Below are positions 35,613 through 43,286 of a stretch of 64,000 nucleotides of DNA, piece after piece. The DNA is from Marinihelvus sp942491555 (GTDB lineage: Bacteria; Pseudomonadota; Gammaproteobacteria; Xanthomonadales; SZUA-36). The notes beneath the pieces are model-generated. The model had not been told where the DNA came from, did not search any database, and saw only the letters and a list, made by a program, of their open reading frames with translations. Within the stretch, counting starts at the first letter, position 1, and each line of letters opens with the position of its first letter. A program made the translations under genes and the position numbers. The stretch is taken from positions 124,001-188,000 of the forward strand of contig CALOBN010000003.1 in NCBI GenBank assembly GCA_942491555.1, read 5' to 3'.

Positions 35613-36838
35613 GGGGTCACCAGTAGGGCATTCATGCGGGCCGTGGTCGCGGCCACGCGGGATTGTTCTGCAGCCAACTCGGCGCGCAGAATGAGAATGG
35701 CAAGCTCTGCATCCAGAAGATCGGCGTAACTGCCTGCGCCGGACTCGTATACGGTCATCAGCGCTTCGAGCTGGTCTTGGAAGATCCGGGTTTTCTCATT
35801 CAGACTGCGAATGTTTTCAAGTCCGGCCGTGCGCCGGGCGTCCAATTCTGAGTAAGTGGCCCTGGCAGCACGTGCTGCTGCCATTACCTCAGCCTGTGCA
35901 GCCGCATCATCGGCCTGTGCCGCGCGCAGCGCAGGGTCCTGGCTACCTGAGGCCCACAGGGGCACGGTGAAGGTCACCCGGCCCGAGACCCAATCATCGC
36001 CATCAAAGGTAGCGCCGGGCTCACCATTGCCTGCCTCCCGTTGCTTGTAGACCAATTCCGCACCCCATGAAGGTTTCCAGGCGGCCTCCGCCTCATCGAC
36101 GCCTGCGGCTGCGATTTGCGCCAAATTTCGCGCCAGCTGAACGGCATGAAACCGGGTGGGGTCGCCAGACCACTTCGCCACCGCGATATCCGGCGGCGCG
36201 GTATCCGGCACGTATCCAAGGAGATCCATAAACCGCGCATCGACACGGCTTTTTGCAGCCGCGAGATCGGCCAGCACACGCTCCTCGCCGGTGTCTTCAA
36301 GGGCCACCTGGGCGAGGCGGTAAACCACGGGCTGACCGGCATCGATCTGCGCCGCAATCGTTTGCAGCAGCTGTTGATAAAGCGCCTCCCGCTGACGTGC
36401 CAGGTCACTTTGCTGCGCAATCCGCTCACGCTCATGTAACAGGCTGATCAGCTCCGCGCGAAGCAGGGCAAATCGCGCCTCGCGCATGGATTCGAGGTAT
36501 ACGGCATTGTGCTCGGCCCCTGCTGAGCGAGCCTTGCGACCTGCCTTGCTGGGAAATGACTGGCGAACGCCGATGGCTTTGTTGGTCGGGAGATAGCGAT
36601 CAAAGCCGGGGTCGGAAATCGGAAAGTTGTTAATACCCAGACCCACTTCAAGATCCGGCAACCCCCCGGCGGCGGTCGCCCGCTCCCGGCTTGCCTCGGC
36701 CCTTAAGGCAAATACCTCAAGCGAGGGATGTTCGTGGAGGCGGGATTCCAGCGTTGCCAGGGACTGCGCCATCACCGTTTGTGACGCGATGAGGAAAAAC
36801 AGCGTACCAAACGCTGTGAAACGAAAGCGGTCGAACAT
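35609..36838 (-). CDS. cusC: TolC/CusC-family outer-membrane efflux channel
   Basis: An outer-membrane efflux protein of about 409 residues with a signal peptide (FTAFGTLFFLIASQTVMAQ) and two long coiled-coil repeats rich in Ala, Glu, Arg and Leu. A GTG lies three codons upstream in frame; the ATG at 36838 is preceded by AAGGTG at six bases and was preferred. It is the first structural gene of the cusCBA set, after the small cysteine-rich gene. Confidence 0.87.
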   Translation of the reverse strand: MFDRFRFTAFGTLFFLIASQTVMAQSLATLESRLHEHPSLEVFALRAEASRERATAAGGLPDLEVGLGINNFPISDPGFDRYLPTNKAIGVRQSFPSKAGRKARSAGAEHNAVYLESMREARFALLRAELISLLHERERIAQQSDLARQREALYQQLLQTIAAQIDAGQPVVYRLAQVALEDTGEERVLADLAAAKSRVDARFMDLLGYVPDTAPPDIAVAKWSGDPTRFHAVQLARNLAQIAAAGVDEAEAAWKPSWGAELVYKQREAGNGEPGATFDGDDWVSGRVTFTVPLWASGSQDPALRAAQADDAAAQAEVMAAARAARATYSELDARRTAGLENIRSLNEKTRIFQDQLEALMTVYESGAGSYADLLDAELAILILRAELAAEQSRVAATTARMNALLVTP

Positions 36839-36912
36839 GTGAAACACCTTCTTTGCTGAGAGACAGGAACAGCGTGTGCAGCCGGCGTCGCGGCTGCCGA
36901 CTTATGTCTTGC

Positions 36913-37308
36913 TCAAAGAAGGAGTAGTTGGTGTTGCCTGAAAAGGGTCTCAGCAGGGCTTAATGGATCATCGGGCGGGCCCGTGGAGGGCGGGCTTTGC
37001 GCCCAGGCGCCGGCAGCATCCGTCCGGACGGATTGGCTGGGCAGGGCAGGCGAATCATGTTTGCTGAAGGTCACCACCAGTGCGGGTAATTCGCTGCCCG
37101 TCAGGGCCAGCTCGCAACCCGGGCAACCAACGCACGGTTCCGGCGTCGGAGCATCGTTGGCGCTGTCATTACCATGGCAGGGCTGTTCCGCGGTCAGTTC
37201 GACCACATCGCCCTGCATCATTTCATGCAGCGCATCGCAACAGGCCAGCACCGGGCTCATAAACAGCATAAGCACAAGCAGGATTGCAATGTGGGGCGAA
37301 CGGATCAT
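36913..37308 (-). CDS. small exported cysteine-rich protein, cus-linked
   Basis: A 131-residue protein with a signal peptide (MIRSPHIAILLVLMLFMSPV then LACCDALHEMM). The mature part has CC, CHG and the cluster CVGCPGC, seven cysteines with nearby histidines, then a Pro-rich C-terminus. The frame is open 44 codons further upstream, but the signal peptide fixes the start at 37308. It precedes cusCBA on the same strand, so periplasmic copper or silver binding or sensing (CopL-like) is plausible but not proven. Confidence 0.65.
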   Translation of the reverse strand: MIRSPHIAILLVLMLFMSPVLACCDALHEMMQGDVVELTAEQPCHGNDSANDAPTPEPCVGCPGCELALTGSELPALVVTFSKHDSPALPSQSVRTDAAGAWAQSPPSTGPPDDPLSPAETLFRQHQLLLL

Positions 37309-37384
37309 CTTGCTATTATGGGCATTAAAGACGCATTCGTCCAAATATTGTGCTGGAGTTTTCTTCTCCTTGCCCCAACCTTCT

Positions 37385-37412
37385 TTGAAGGCCAAAAGAC
37401 CTGAGCTACACT
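37385..37412 (+). promoter_or_regulatory. predicted clpS promoter, possibly leaderless
   Basis: TTGAAG (37385-37390), a 16-base spacer and TACACT (37407-37412) resemble a sigma-70 promoter. The expected start is about seven bases after the -10, which is at or very near the clpS ATG (37419). No ribosome-binding site precedes the ATG. The dyad CCTTC-TTT-GAAGG (37379-37391) overlaps the -35. Confidence 0.55.
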
Positions 37413-37418
37413 TAAACC

Positions 37419-37739
37419 ATGGCGAAAGAACACGATTCACGACAAGACCGCGGGCTCGCGCTTGAAGAGTCCCGTCCTGAGGTCAAAAAGCCACCGCTGT
37501 ACAAGGTGGTGCTGCTTAATGACGACTTCACACCGATGGATTTTGTGATTGATGTGTTGAAGATTTTCTTCAACCTGGGACACGATCGCGCCACCCAGGT
37601 CATGCTTCACGTGCACACCCGTGGCAAAGGAGTGTGCGGAGTTTTCACTTTTGAAATCGCGGAAACCAAGGTCGCCCAGGTGAACGAGTATTCGCGGCAA
37701 AACGAGCACCCGCTCAAATGCACCATGGAAAAGGCCTAG
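37419..37739 (+). CDS. clpS: ATP-dependent Clp protease adaptor ClpS
   Basis: ClpS delivers N-degron substrates to ClpAP. The 106-residue protein has the N-terminal flexible arm and the core motif YKVVLLNDDFTPMDFVIDVL that forms the N-end-rule pocket, then VMLHVHTRGKGVCGVF. It directly precedes clpA, the usual pairing. No Shine-Dalgarno sequence is visible (see the promoter entry). Confidence 0.97.
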   Translation: MAKEHDSRQDRGLALEESRPEVKKPPLYKVVLLNDDFTPMDFVIDVLKIFFNLGHDRATQVMLHVHTRGKGVCGVFTFEIAETKVAQVNEYSRQNEHPLKCTMEKA

Positions 37740-37833
37740 GCAGATTTCGATCCGACACTTCAATCGTCGATTGACTGGCCTGCCTGGAACTCTTCCTCAC
37801 GCAGCGGGCCACAGCAGCTGAAGGAGCGCGACG

Positions 37834-40131
37834 ATGTTCAGCAAGGAACTTGAGATAACCATCAGTGAGGCCTACCAGGAGGCCCGCAACCAGCGTCACG
37901 AGTTTCTGACGGTTGAGCACTTGCTGCTTGCCCTGACGACAAACTCCGCCGCCATCAGCGTGCTGCGCGCCTGTAATGCAGATATCGAGAAGCTTCAGGC
38001 CGAGGTCAAGCAGGTGATTGACGAGACCGTCCCGGAGCTGGGCGATGAAGATAACCGGGACACGCAGCCGACCATCGGCTTTCAGCGAGTGCTGCAACGG
38101 GCGCTTTACCATGTGCAGTCCTCCGGCAAACAGGAAGTAACCGGCACCAATGTGCTCATCGCCCTGTTCAGTGAGAAGGACTCCTATGCCACTTATCTCC
38201 TGAACAAAAATGATGTAACACGGCTCGATGTGGTCAATTATGTCTCGCACGGCATTGCCAAACTGGAGGGCGACAGCGAACCGGCCGACAGCGACACTTC
38301 CGGTGAACCGCTGGAAGAAGCCGCAGAGGCCTCCAAGAGCCCCCTGGACCTGTATGCCACAAACCTTAATGAGCGCGCCGCTCTGGGCCTGATTGACCCG
38401 CTTATCGGGCGCGACCAGGAGGTCGAGCGCACCATCCAGGTGCTGTGTCGGCGGCGTAAAAACAATCCGCTGTTCGTGGGTGAGGCCGGGGTAGGTAAAA
38501 CCGCCATGGCAGAGGGCCTGGCGAAACGCATCGTCGAAGAAGACGTCCCGGAAATCTTATTTGGTGCCACCATTTATTCGCTGGATCTCGGTGCCTTGCT
38601 GGCCGGCACGAAGTATCGTGGCGATTTTGAAAAGCGTCTTAAAGCTGTCCTTGCCGAACTTGACAGTATCGAGGGCGGCATTCTGTTTATCGATGAAATA
38701 CACACCATAATTGGCGCCGGCGCTGCATCCGGCGGAGTGATGGATGCATCCAACCTCATTAAACCCGTACTCGCTTCGGGCGAATTGCGCTGTATCGGCT
38801 CGACTACCTTCCAGGAATTCCGCGGGGTCTTTGAAAAGGACCGTGCGCTGGCACGCCGTTTCCAGAAAATCGACATCGTTGAGCCGACGATTCCGGAGAC
38901 CGTGGAAATTTTACGTGGCCTGAAAAGCCGCTTTGAAGAGCACCACGGCGTCATTTACACCGACGAGGCATTGATCGCCGCCGCTGAACTGGCGGGCCGG
39001 CACATCAACGACCGCCATCTGCCTGACAAGGCGATTGACGTGATCGACGAGGCGGGGGCCCGACAACGACTCCTGCCGAAAGAAGAGCGCAAAGAGAAGC
39101 TCGAAGCGACCGACATTGAAGATATCGTTGCGCGCATGGCACGCATTCCGCCGCGGCAGGTGTCGCGCTCCGACCGTGATTCGCTCAGAAACCTTGAGCG
39201 CGACCTGAAACTGGTGGTATTTGGCCAGGATGATGCCATTGGCGCACTGGCGGCCTCGATCAAAATGGCCCGCTCCGGACTGGGTGACGAGGACAAACCG
39301 ATTGGCAGTTTCCTGTTTGCCGGCCCCACCGGGGTTGGTAAAACCGAGGTCAGCCGTCAGCTCGCCATGATCATGGGTATTGAGCTGATCCGCTTTGACA
39401 TGTCCGAGTACATGGAAGCGCATTCGGTGTCACGCCTTGTAGGTGCGCCTCCGGGCTACGTGGGATATGACCAGGGTGGCCTGCTGACCGAGTCGGTTAA
39501 CAAGTCACCGCATGCCGTGTTACTGCTCGATGAAATCGAGAAAGCACACCCCGACCTGCTCAATATATTGTTGCAGATCATGGACCATGGAAAGCTGACC
39601 GACGCGAATGGTCGCGAGGCTGACTTCCGCAATGTGATCCTCATCATGACCACCAACGCGGGTGCGCGGGAAAGCGCGCGGCGCAGCATGGGCTTCATGA
39701 ACCAGGACCATTCCACGGACTCCATGGAAGTGATCCGGAAAGGGTTTGCGCCGGAATTCCGCAATCGCCTGGATTCGATCATCCAGTTCGGATCACTGGA
39801 CTTTGAAGTGATTCTGCTCATCGTGGACAAGTTTATTCTTGAGCTCGAAGCACAGCTGGCCCAAAAAGACGTGGGTCTCACGGTTACTCCGGATGCGCGG
39901 GCCTGGTTAGCAGAGAAAGGCTTTGACCCGAAAATGGGTGCCCGTCCCATGAAGCGGGTCATTCAGGAGCATATCAAGCGCAATCTGGCTGACGATCTCC
40001 TGTTTGGAACCTTATCTGATGGTGGCGAAGTGACCGTGGCCCTGACGGAAGACGGCACGGAACTGGAAGTCAGCAGCGCCGGCAAAGACAAAGCGCCCAG
40101 CACAACGCCTGCCGAGTCAGAGGACGGTTAG
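37834..40131 (+). CDS. clpA: ClpA, ATPase subunit of ClpAP protease
   Basis: A 765-residue AAA+ unfoldase. It has two N-terminal Clp repeats (1-145), AAA1 with GEAGVGKTAMAEGLA and LFIDEIHTIIGAG, and AAA2 with GPTGVGKTEVSRQLA and LLLDEIEKAHPDL. The ClpP-docking loop reads MGF in RRSMGFMNQD, in place of IGL in E. coli, and is compatible with the family consensus. GAAGGAG precedes the ATG by seven bases. Confidence 0.97.
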   Translation: MFSKELEITISEAYQEARNQRHEFLTVEHLLLALTTNSAAISVLRACNADIEKLQAEVKQVIDETVPELGDEDNRDTQPTIGFQRVLQRALYHVQSSGKQEVTGTNVLIALFSEKDSYATYLLNKNDVTRLDVVNYVSHGIAKLEGDSEPADSDTSGEPLEEAAEASKSPLDLYATNLNERAALGLIDPLIGRDQEVERTIQVLCRRRKNNPLFVGEAGVGKTAMAEGLAKRIVEEDVPEILFGATIYSLDLGALLAGTKYRGDFEKRLKAVLAELDSIEGGILFIDEIHTIIGAGAASGGVMDASNLIKPVLASGELRCIGSTTFQEFRGVFEKDRALARRFQKIDIVEPTIPETVEILRGLKSRFEEHHGVIYTDEALIAAAELAGRHINDRHLPDKAIDVIDEAGARQRLLPKEERKEKLEATDIEDIVARMARIPPRQVSRSDRDSLRNLERDLKLVVFGQDDAIGALAASIKMARSGLGDEDKPIGSFLFAGPTGVGKTEVSRQLAMIMGIELIRFDMSEYMEAHSVSRLVGAPPGYVGYDQGGLLTESVNKSPHAVLLLDEIEKAHPDLLNILLQIMDHGKLTDANGREADFRNVILIMTTNAGARESARRSMGFMNQDHSTDSMEVIRKGFAPEFRNRLDSIIQFGSLDFEVILLIVDKFILELEAQLAQKDVGLTVTPDARAWLAEKGFDPKMGARPMKRVIQEHIKRNLADDLLFGTLSDGGEVTVALTEDGTELEVSSAGKDKAPSTTPAESEDG

Positions 40132-40233
40132 CAACAGGCAGAGTCTGGGTCGGGGAAAGCTCGTGTCCAGAACCGGGTCAGGGCAGGGCGCCGCGCAGTC
40201 AGCGAGTGAGTTCGCTGGTGCAACGTGGGCAGC

Positions 40234-40452
40234 TTATTTCATGCGATAAGTGATGCGACCTTTGGAAAGATCATAAGGGGTGAGCTCAACCTTGACCGCG
40301 TCACCGGTCAGAATGCGGATATAGTTTTTACGCATGCGCCCGGAGATATGCGCGGTCACAACGTGCCCGTTTTCGAGCTCTACGCGAAACATGGTGTTGG
40401 GCAGGGTCTCAAGTACCTTGCCTTCCATTTCAATGACGTCTTCTTTAGCCAT
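40234..40452 (-). CDS. infA: translation initiation factor IF-1
   Basis: A 72-residue S1/OB-fold protein, MAKEDVIEMEGKVLETLPNT onwards, ending SKGRITYRMK. It binds the ribosomal A site during initiation. The frame is open further upstream, but the family N-terminus fixes the start at 40452. It is convergent with clpA and divergent from tRNA-Gly, as the clpA-infA neighbourhood in gammaproteobacteria. Confidence 0.97.
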   Translation of the reverse strand: MAKEDVIEMEGKVLETLPNTMFRVELENGHVVTAHISGRMRKNYIRILTGDAVKVELTPYDLSKGRITYRMK

Positions 40453-40560
40453 GGGGTCCTGCAGTGGTTTTGGAAAGGGCGCTATTGTACGACATTCGTG
40501 CCGGAAAAGTGTGTTGTGAGTCGTCCGGGATCGTGATTCACGACACAGCGCGAACAAGTG

Positions 40561-40588
40561 TTGACACCGGGGCTTAAACCACTAAAAT
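40561..40588 (+). promoter_or_regulatory. promoter of tRNA-Gly
   Basis: A consensus -35 TTGACA (40561-40566) and TAAAAT (40583-40588) with a 16-base spacer. It is followed by the GC-rich stretch CGGCTCC and the tRNA at 40602. This is the best-matching sigma-70 promoter in the window. Confidence 0.88.
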
Positions 40589-40601
40589 ACGGCTCCTCTT
40601 C

Positions 40602-40677
40602 GCGGGTGTAGCTCAGCTGGTAGAGCATCTCGTTGCCAACGAGAAGGTCGTCGGTTCAAACCCGATCACCCGCTCCA
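40602..40677 (+). tRNA. tRNA-Gly (anticodon GCC)
   Basis: A full cloverleaf: acceptor GCGGGTG with CACCCGC, D arm GCTC/GAGC, anticodon stem TCTCG/CGAGA with loop TTGCCAA (GCC), T arm GTCGG-TTCAAAC-CCGAT, and an encoded TCCA end. Confidence 0.98.
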
Positions 40678-40688
40678 ATTTAAGGAAC

Positions 40689-40720
40689 AACCCGGTACTG
40701 GAAACGGTCCCGGGTTTTTT
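40689..40720 (+). terminator. rho-independent terminator after tRNA-Gly
   Basis: ACCCGG pairs with CCGGGT around an inner stem (AC and GT flanking TGGAAAC) and is followed by six T residues. It starts 12 bases after the tRNA, so tRNA-Gly and tRNA-Cys are probably separate units. Confidence 0.85.
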
Positions 40721-40765
40721 CTTTACCCAATCCTGGTATTGGGCATCCCAGAGCCCCGGGCGGGG

Positions 40766-40794
40766 GTGACTGAGGACTTTAGTGCGTGTAGAAT
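40766..40794 (+). promoter_or_regulatory. predicted promoter of tRNA-Cys
   Basis: GTGACT (40766-40771), a 17-base spacer and TAGAAT (40789-40794) lie 22 bases before tRNA-Cys. The -35 matches four of six consensus bases and the -10 five of six. Confidence 0.6.
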
Positions 40795-40816
40795 CACGCA
40801 CCTTCACTTCACCTGT

Positions 40817-40890
40817 GGCCAGGTGGCAGAGTGGTTATGCAGCGGCCTGCAAAGCCGTGTACGCCGGTTCGATTCCGACCCTGGCCTCCA
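40817..40890 (+). tRNA. tRNA-Cys (anticodon GCA)
   Basis: Acceptor GGCCAGG with CCTGGCC, anticodon stem GCGGC/GCCGT (outer G-T pair) with loop CTGCAAA (GCA), encoded TCCA. The T stem GCCGG/CCGAC contains one C-A mismatch, which is unusual but does not change the call. Confidence 0.95.
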
Positions 40891-41076
40891 TTTACCCATC
40901 ATCATCACCGGACCCGCCTTTCACTGCGCAGGATTCGGGCCGGGCCTGATGACCCGTCACAGTTTTATCTGGTTGTTATACCGAGAATTTTTAAGTCAAC
41001 CTCTTGTCCATGAAGGGCAAGCCGGGAACGGTGAGATTGGCCAATATGGCACTCTGATTCTCCGGGAGGACCCTTC

Positions 41077-41307
41077 ATGCAAAAGCCCCTTCAAAACATT
41101 ATCCAGTTTCTGGCGCGATATTCCGTCTACACAGTGCTCCCCGGGTTCTGGTTCGCCTATATTGCCGGGATCAGCATCTGGGTTGGTGGTGTGATCGGCT
41201 TTGTCGCCTGCATGCTGCTGTCAATAACGATTCTGATCAGCGGCCGGGGCGCAGGGCGGGGACACAAAGCCCGCAATGGAGCCCATAGCCCGAAAAATTC
41301 ATTCTAG
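41077..41307 (+). CDS. small two-helix membrane protein, unknown
   Basis: A 76-residue protein with two hydrophobic segments (about 15-32 and 36-55) and a basic, glycine-rich tail. I do not recognise a family. The start is well supported by GGGAGGA six bases upstream. It is followed by a perfect 30-bp palindrome. Confidence 0.6.
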   Translation: MQKPLQNIIQFLARYSVYTVLPGFWFAYIAGISIWVGGVIGFVACMLLSITILISGRGAGRGHKARNGAHSPKNSF

Positions 41308-41327
41308 GAAAGACAGCCTGATAAGAG

Positions 41328-41357
41328 GAAACGCGGGAGTGCGCACTCCCGCGTTTC
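41328..41357 (+). terminator. perfect 30-bp palindrome, probable terminator
   Basis: GAAACGCGGGAGTG (41328-41341) and CACTCCCGCGTTTC (41344-41357) are perfect 14-bp arms with a two-base centre. It lies 21 bases after the small membrane protein stop. Only three T residues end the stem, so termination may be weak; a protein-binding palindrome is the alternative. Confidence 0.5.
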
Positions 41358-41638
41358 CATGGCCACGACTACAGCGACCCCCGCAGCGCAACCGTGCGCA
41401 TTGTCCCGCTGTGAGAAATTCTGTCAAGCCCCTTGCTGATTAAGCCTGTCTCCGTTCCGCCTCCAGACAAATTCGTCAAATTCGAACCCGCGCAAAATAA
41501 TTTCGCATGGAGTGAGATGCTTTGTCGCAATATTTCGTTCACTTAAAGTAGGCAAGATGCCAATTGATAAAAGCAAGCGTCACAGGGATGTGCGGCAAGT
41601 AATAAACAACCTTAATAATGATTTTTAAACACCTAATT
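41358..41638. other. noncoding stretch before the PEGA lipoprotein
   Basis: Together with the palindrome region, about 350 bases lie between the small membrane protein and the lipoprotein. The second half is AT-rich, unlike the surroundings, and ends in a perfect TATAAT. No open frame, tRNA or clear RNA structure was seen. Confidence 0.4.
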
Positions 41639-41644
41639 TATAAT
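41639..41644 (+). promoter_or_regulatory. TATAAT -10 element before the PEGA lipoprotein
   Basis: A perfect TATAAT overlaps the in-frame ATG at 41643 and would start transcription near 41651, seven bases before the preferred ATG. No convincing -35 is found at 17 bases. If it is used, the mRNA would be almost leaderless. Confidence 0.4.
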
Positions 41645-41657
41645 GGAAATTAGACCC

Positions 41658-42128
41658 ATGAAACACATATTAATCCTGGTTTCTGCCTTGCTGCTCAGTG
41701 CCTGTTCATCACAGGTCTTACTCACCATTGAGTCCGAGCCTCCGGGCGCTGCGGTCTACGAAGGCGGTAAATTCTGGGGCCATGCCCCGGTGACCTTGTC
41801 TTACACCGGCAATCAAGAGCATCAGGACGGTGGTTGCATCGGCACACGGCCCATCATGGTTGAGTGGGACAGCGGCGCACAGGCGCGTGTTTCCACCATC
41901 AATATGTGTGGCGGTAAGGCCCCTGAGCAAGAATACCTGTTCACTTACCCCGCCGGATTTTCTGAAAACTCCAAGGAACTCGCTGATGCCGATGGTATGC
42001 GCATGCCGGTGAAGCGCGTGGCGCCCAACGGTCAACTCTACTGGGAGGTGCTGCAGTCTGAAGGCGACACACCGGTGCGCTGCTACTCAGACCTCAGTGG
42101 CGCAACCGTTAAAACCAACTGCAGCTGA
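41658..42128 (+). CDS. PEGA-domain lipoprotein
   Basis: About 156 residues. The signal peptide MKHILILVSALLLSAC gives a clear lipobox. The mature N-terminus has the PEGA-like pattern IESEPPGAAVYEGGKFWG followed by APVTLSY. Four further cysteines occur (GGCIGT, NMCGG, VRCYSD and the C-terminal NCS). An in-frame ATG at 41643 is possible but weakens the signal peptide. PEGA domains are surface-layer-like modules of unknown role. Confidence 0.75.
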   Translation: MKHILILVSALLLSACSSQVLLTIESEPPGAAVYEGGKFWGHAPVTLSYTGNQEHQDGGCIGTRPIMVEWDSGAQARVSTINMCGGKAPEQEYLFTYPAGFSENSKELADADGMRMPVKRVAPNGQLYWEVLQSEGDTPVRCYSDLSGATVKTNCS

Positions 42129-42168
42129 TCAAGACCGATCAGCGCAATACAGGAACATCTTAAATATC

Positions 42169-42378
42169 ATGAGCCAGGACAGCATTGAATACGACGAGAA
42201 CGGCAACTTCGTGATAGATGGTGATCTCGAGGTGCAGTGGATGGAGCTGCATCGCGACATCCAGTCACAGTATCGCAGTGAGCGGATTCTCGCTTTCATT
42301 AAAGGTATCGCGGGGATTGGTGCGGCGGCTACCGCCATTTACCTGGTGATGACCAGCTTTTACCTGTCGATACTCTAA
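42169..42378 (+). CDS. small protein with C-terminal membrane helix, unknown
   Basis: A 69-residue protein beginning MSQDSIEYDENGNFVIDGDL, acidic at the N-terminus, with one hydrophobic helix at about 47-67. It starts 40 bases after the PEGA lipoprotein and may be co-transcribed. The ribosome-binding site (AGGAA) is rather far. Family not recognised. Confidence 0.5.
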   Translation: MSQDSIEYDENGNFVIDGDLEVQWMELHRDIQSQYRSERILAFIKGIAGIGAAATAIYLVMTSFYLSIL

Positions 42379-42412
42379 AACGGATACCACACCACGTTCC
42401 TAGCGCGCCCGC

Positions 42413-43237
42413 CTAGCCGGGCGCCGCATCAAACCCCGCCATCGGCGGTGCCGCACGCCGAAGCTGAAGGCCTTCCGGCAAGTCTATTTCGACCCCGACC
42501 GGTAAGTGATCTGAATAACCCACATCAATGACCTCGATGGTGCGTGTTCTCAGGTTAGAACTCACCAGTATGTGGTCCAGCGCCCGCTGTGGTTTCCAGG
42601 ATGGAAAACTGAGTAAATCCCGCGTCGGGGCTGACAATTCCAGAGCCTCGCAAAATCCTTTCAGCTTGATGCTGTCCACGTTGGCATTGAAATCTCCCAT
42701 AACCACGACGTGTTTTTGCGATTCGAGCTGATCACTCAGGTACTTGAGTTGCCGGCCGCGGGCCATCTGGCCAAGCGCCAGGTGAACAACAACCAGGGTC
42801 AGGCCCTCGCTGCCACCAAAGTTCAGAAACAAGGCGCCGCGACCGGGGATGGCACCGGGTAGACGGTGCTCTTCAATATTGTCCGGCTCAAACCGGGCCA
42901 GGAAACCATTTCCGGAATAGGCCATGGTGCCGACCTTGCGATTGGACTGGTGAAACCAGTAAGGCATGGCAGCATGGGTCGCAATATAGCGTGACTGATT
43001 AATGAATCCGGAGCGCAGGCTGCCTGAGTCCACTTCCTGCAAGCCCACCATGTCGTAATCCATGACCAGGCCTGCAATGGCCTCGAGATTCTCATTCTTA
43101 ACGGCGCTGGGCAGCACGTGCCGCCAGCTGCTGGTCAGATACTCACGATAGCTATTGGCTGGCGTTCCTGACTGGATATTGAATGTCAGCAGCCGTAAAT
43201 GGCCTGGAGTTTGCGTATGGGTGTCTGGCTTTTTCAC
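42413..43237 (-). CDS. endonuclease/exonuclease/phosphatase-family hydrolase
   Basis: A 274-residue metal-dependent phosphodiesterase fold. It has LRLLTFNIQSG near the N-terminus, the metal ligand in GLQEVDSG, GDFNANVDS, and the C-terminal YSDHLPVGVEI. The substrate could be DNA, a phosphoinositide-like headgroup or a sphingolipid; nothing here decides. The start is a GTG at 43237. It is convergent with the preceding small genes. Confidence 0.85.
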   Translation of the reverse strand: MKKPDTHTQTPGHLRLLTFNIQSGTPANSYREYLTSSWRHVLPSAVKNENLEAIAGLVMDYDMVGLQEVDSGSLRSGFINQSRYIATHAAMPYWFHQSNRKVGTMAYSGNGFLARFEPDNIEEHRLPGAIPGRGALFLNFGGSEGLTLVVVHLALGQMARGRQLKYLSDQLESQKHVVVMGDFNANVDSIKLKGFCEALELSAPTRDLLSFPSWKPQRALDHILVSSNLRTRTIEVIDVGYSDHLPVGVEIDLPEGLQLRRAAPPMAGFDAAPG

Positions 43238-43286
43238 GGCCCTATTCTAACGCGATATTCTGAAAACAGGGCAGGGGAAAAACAGG

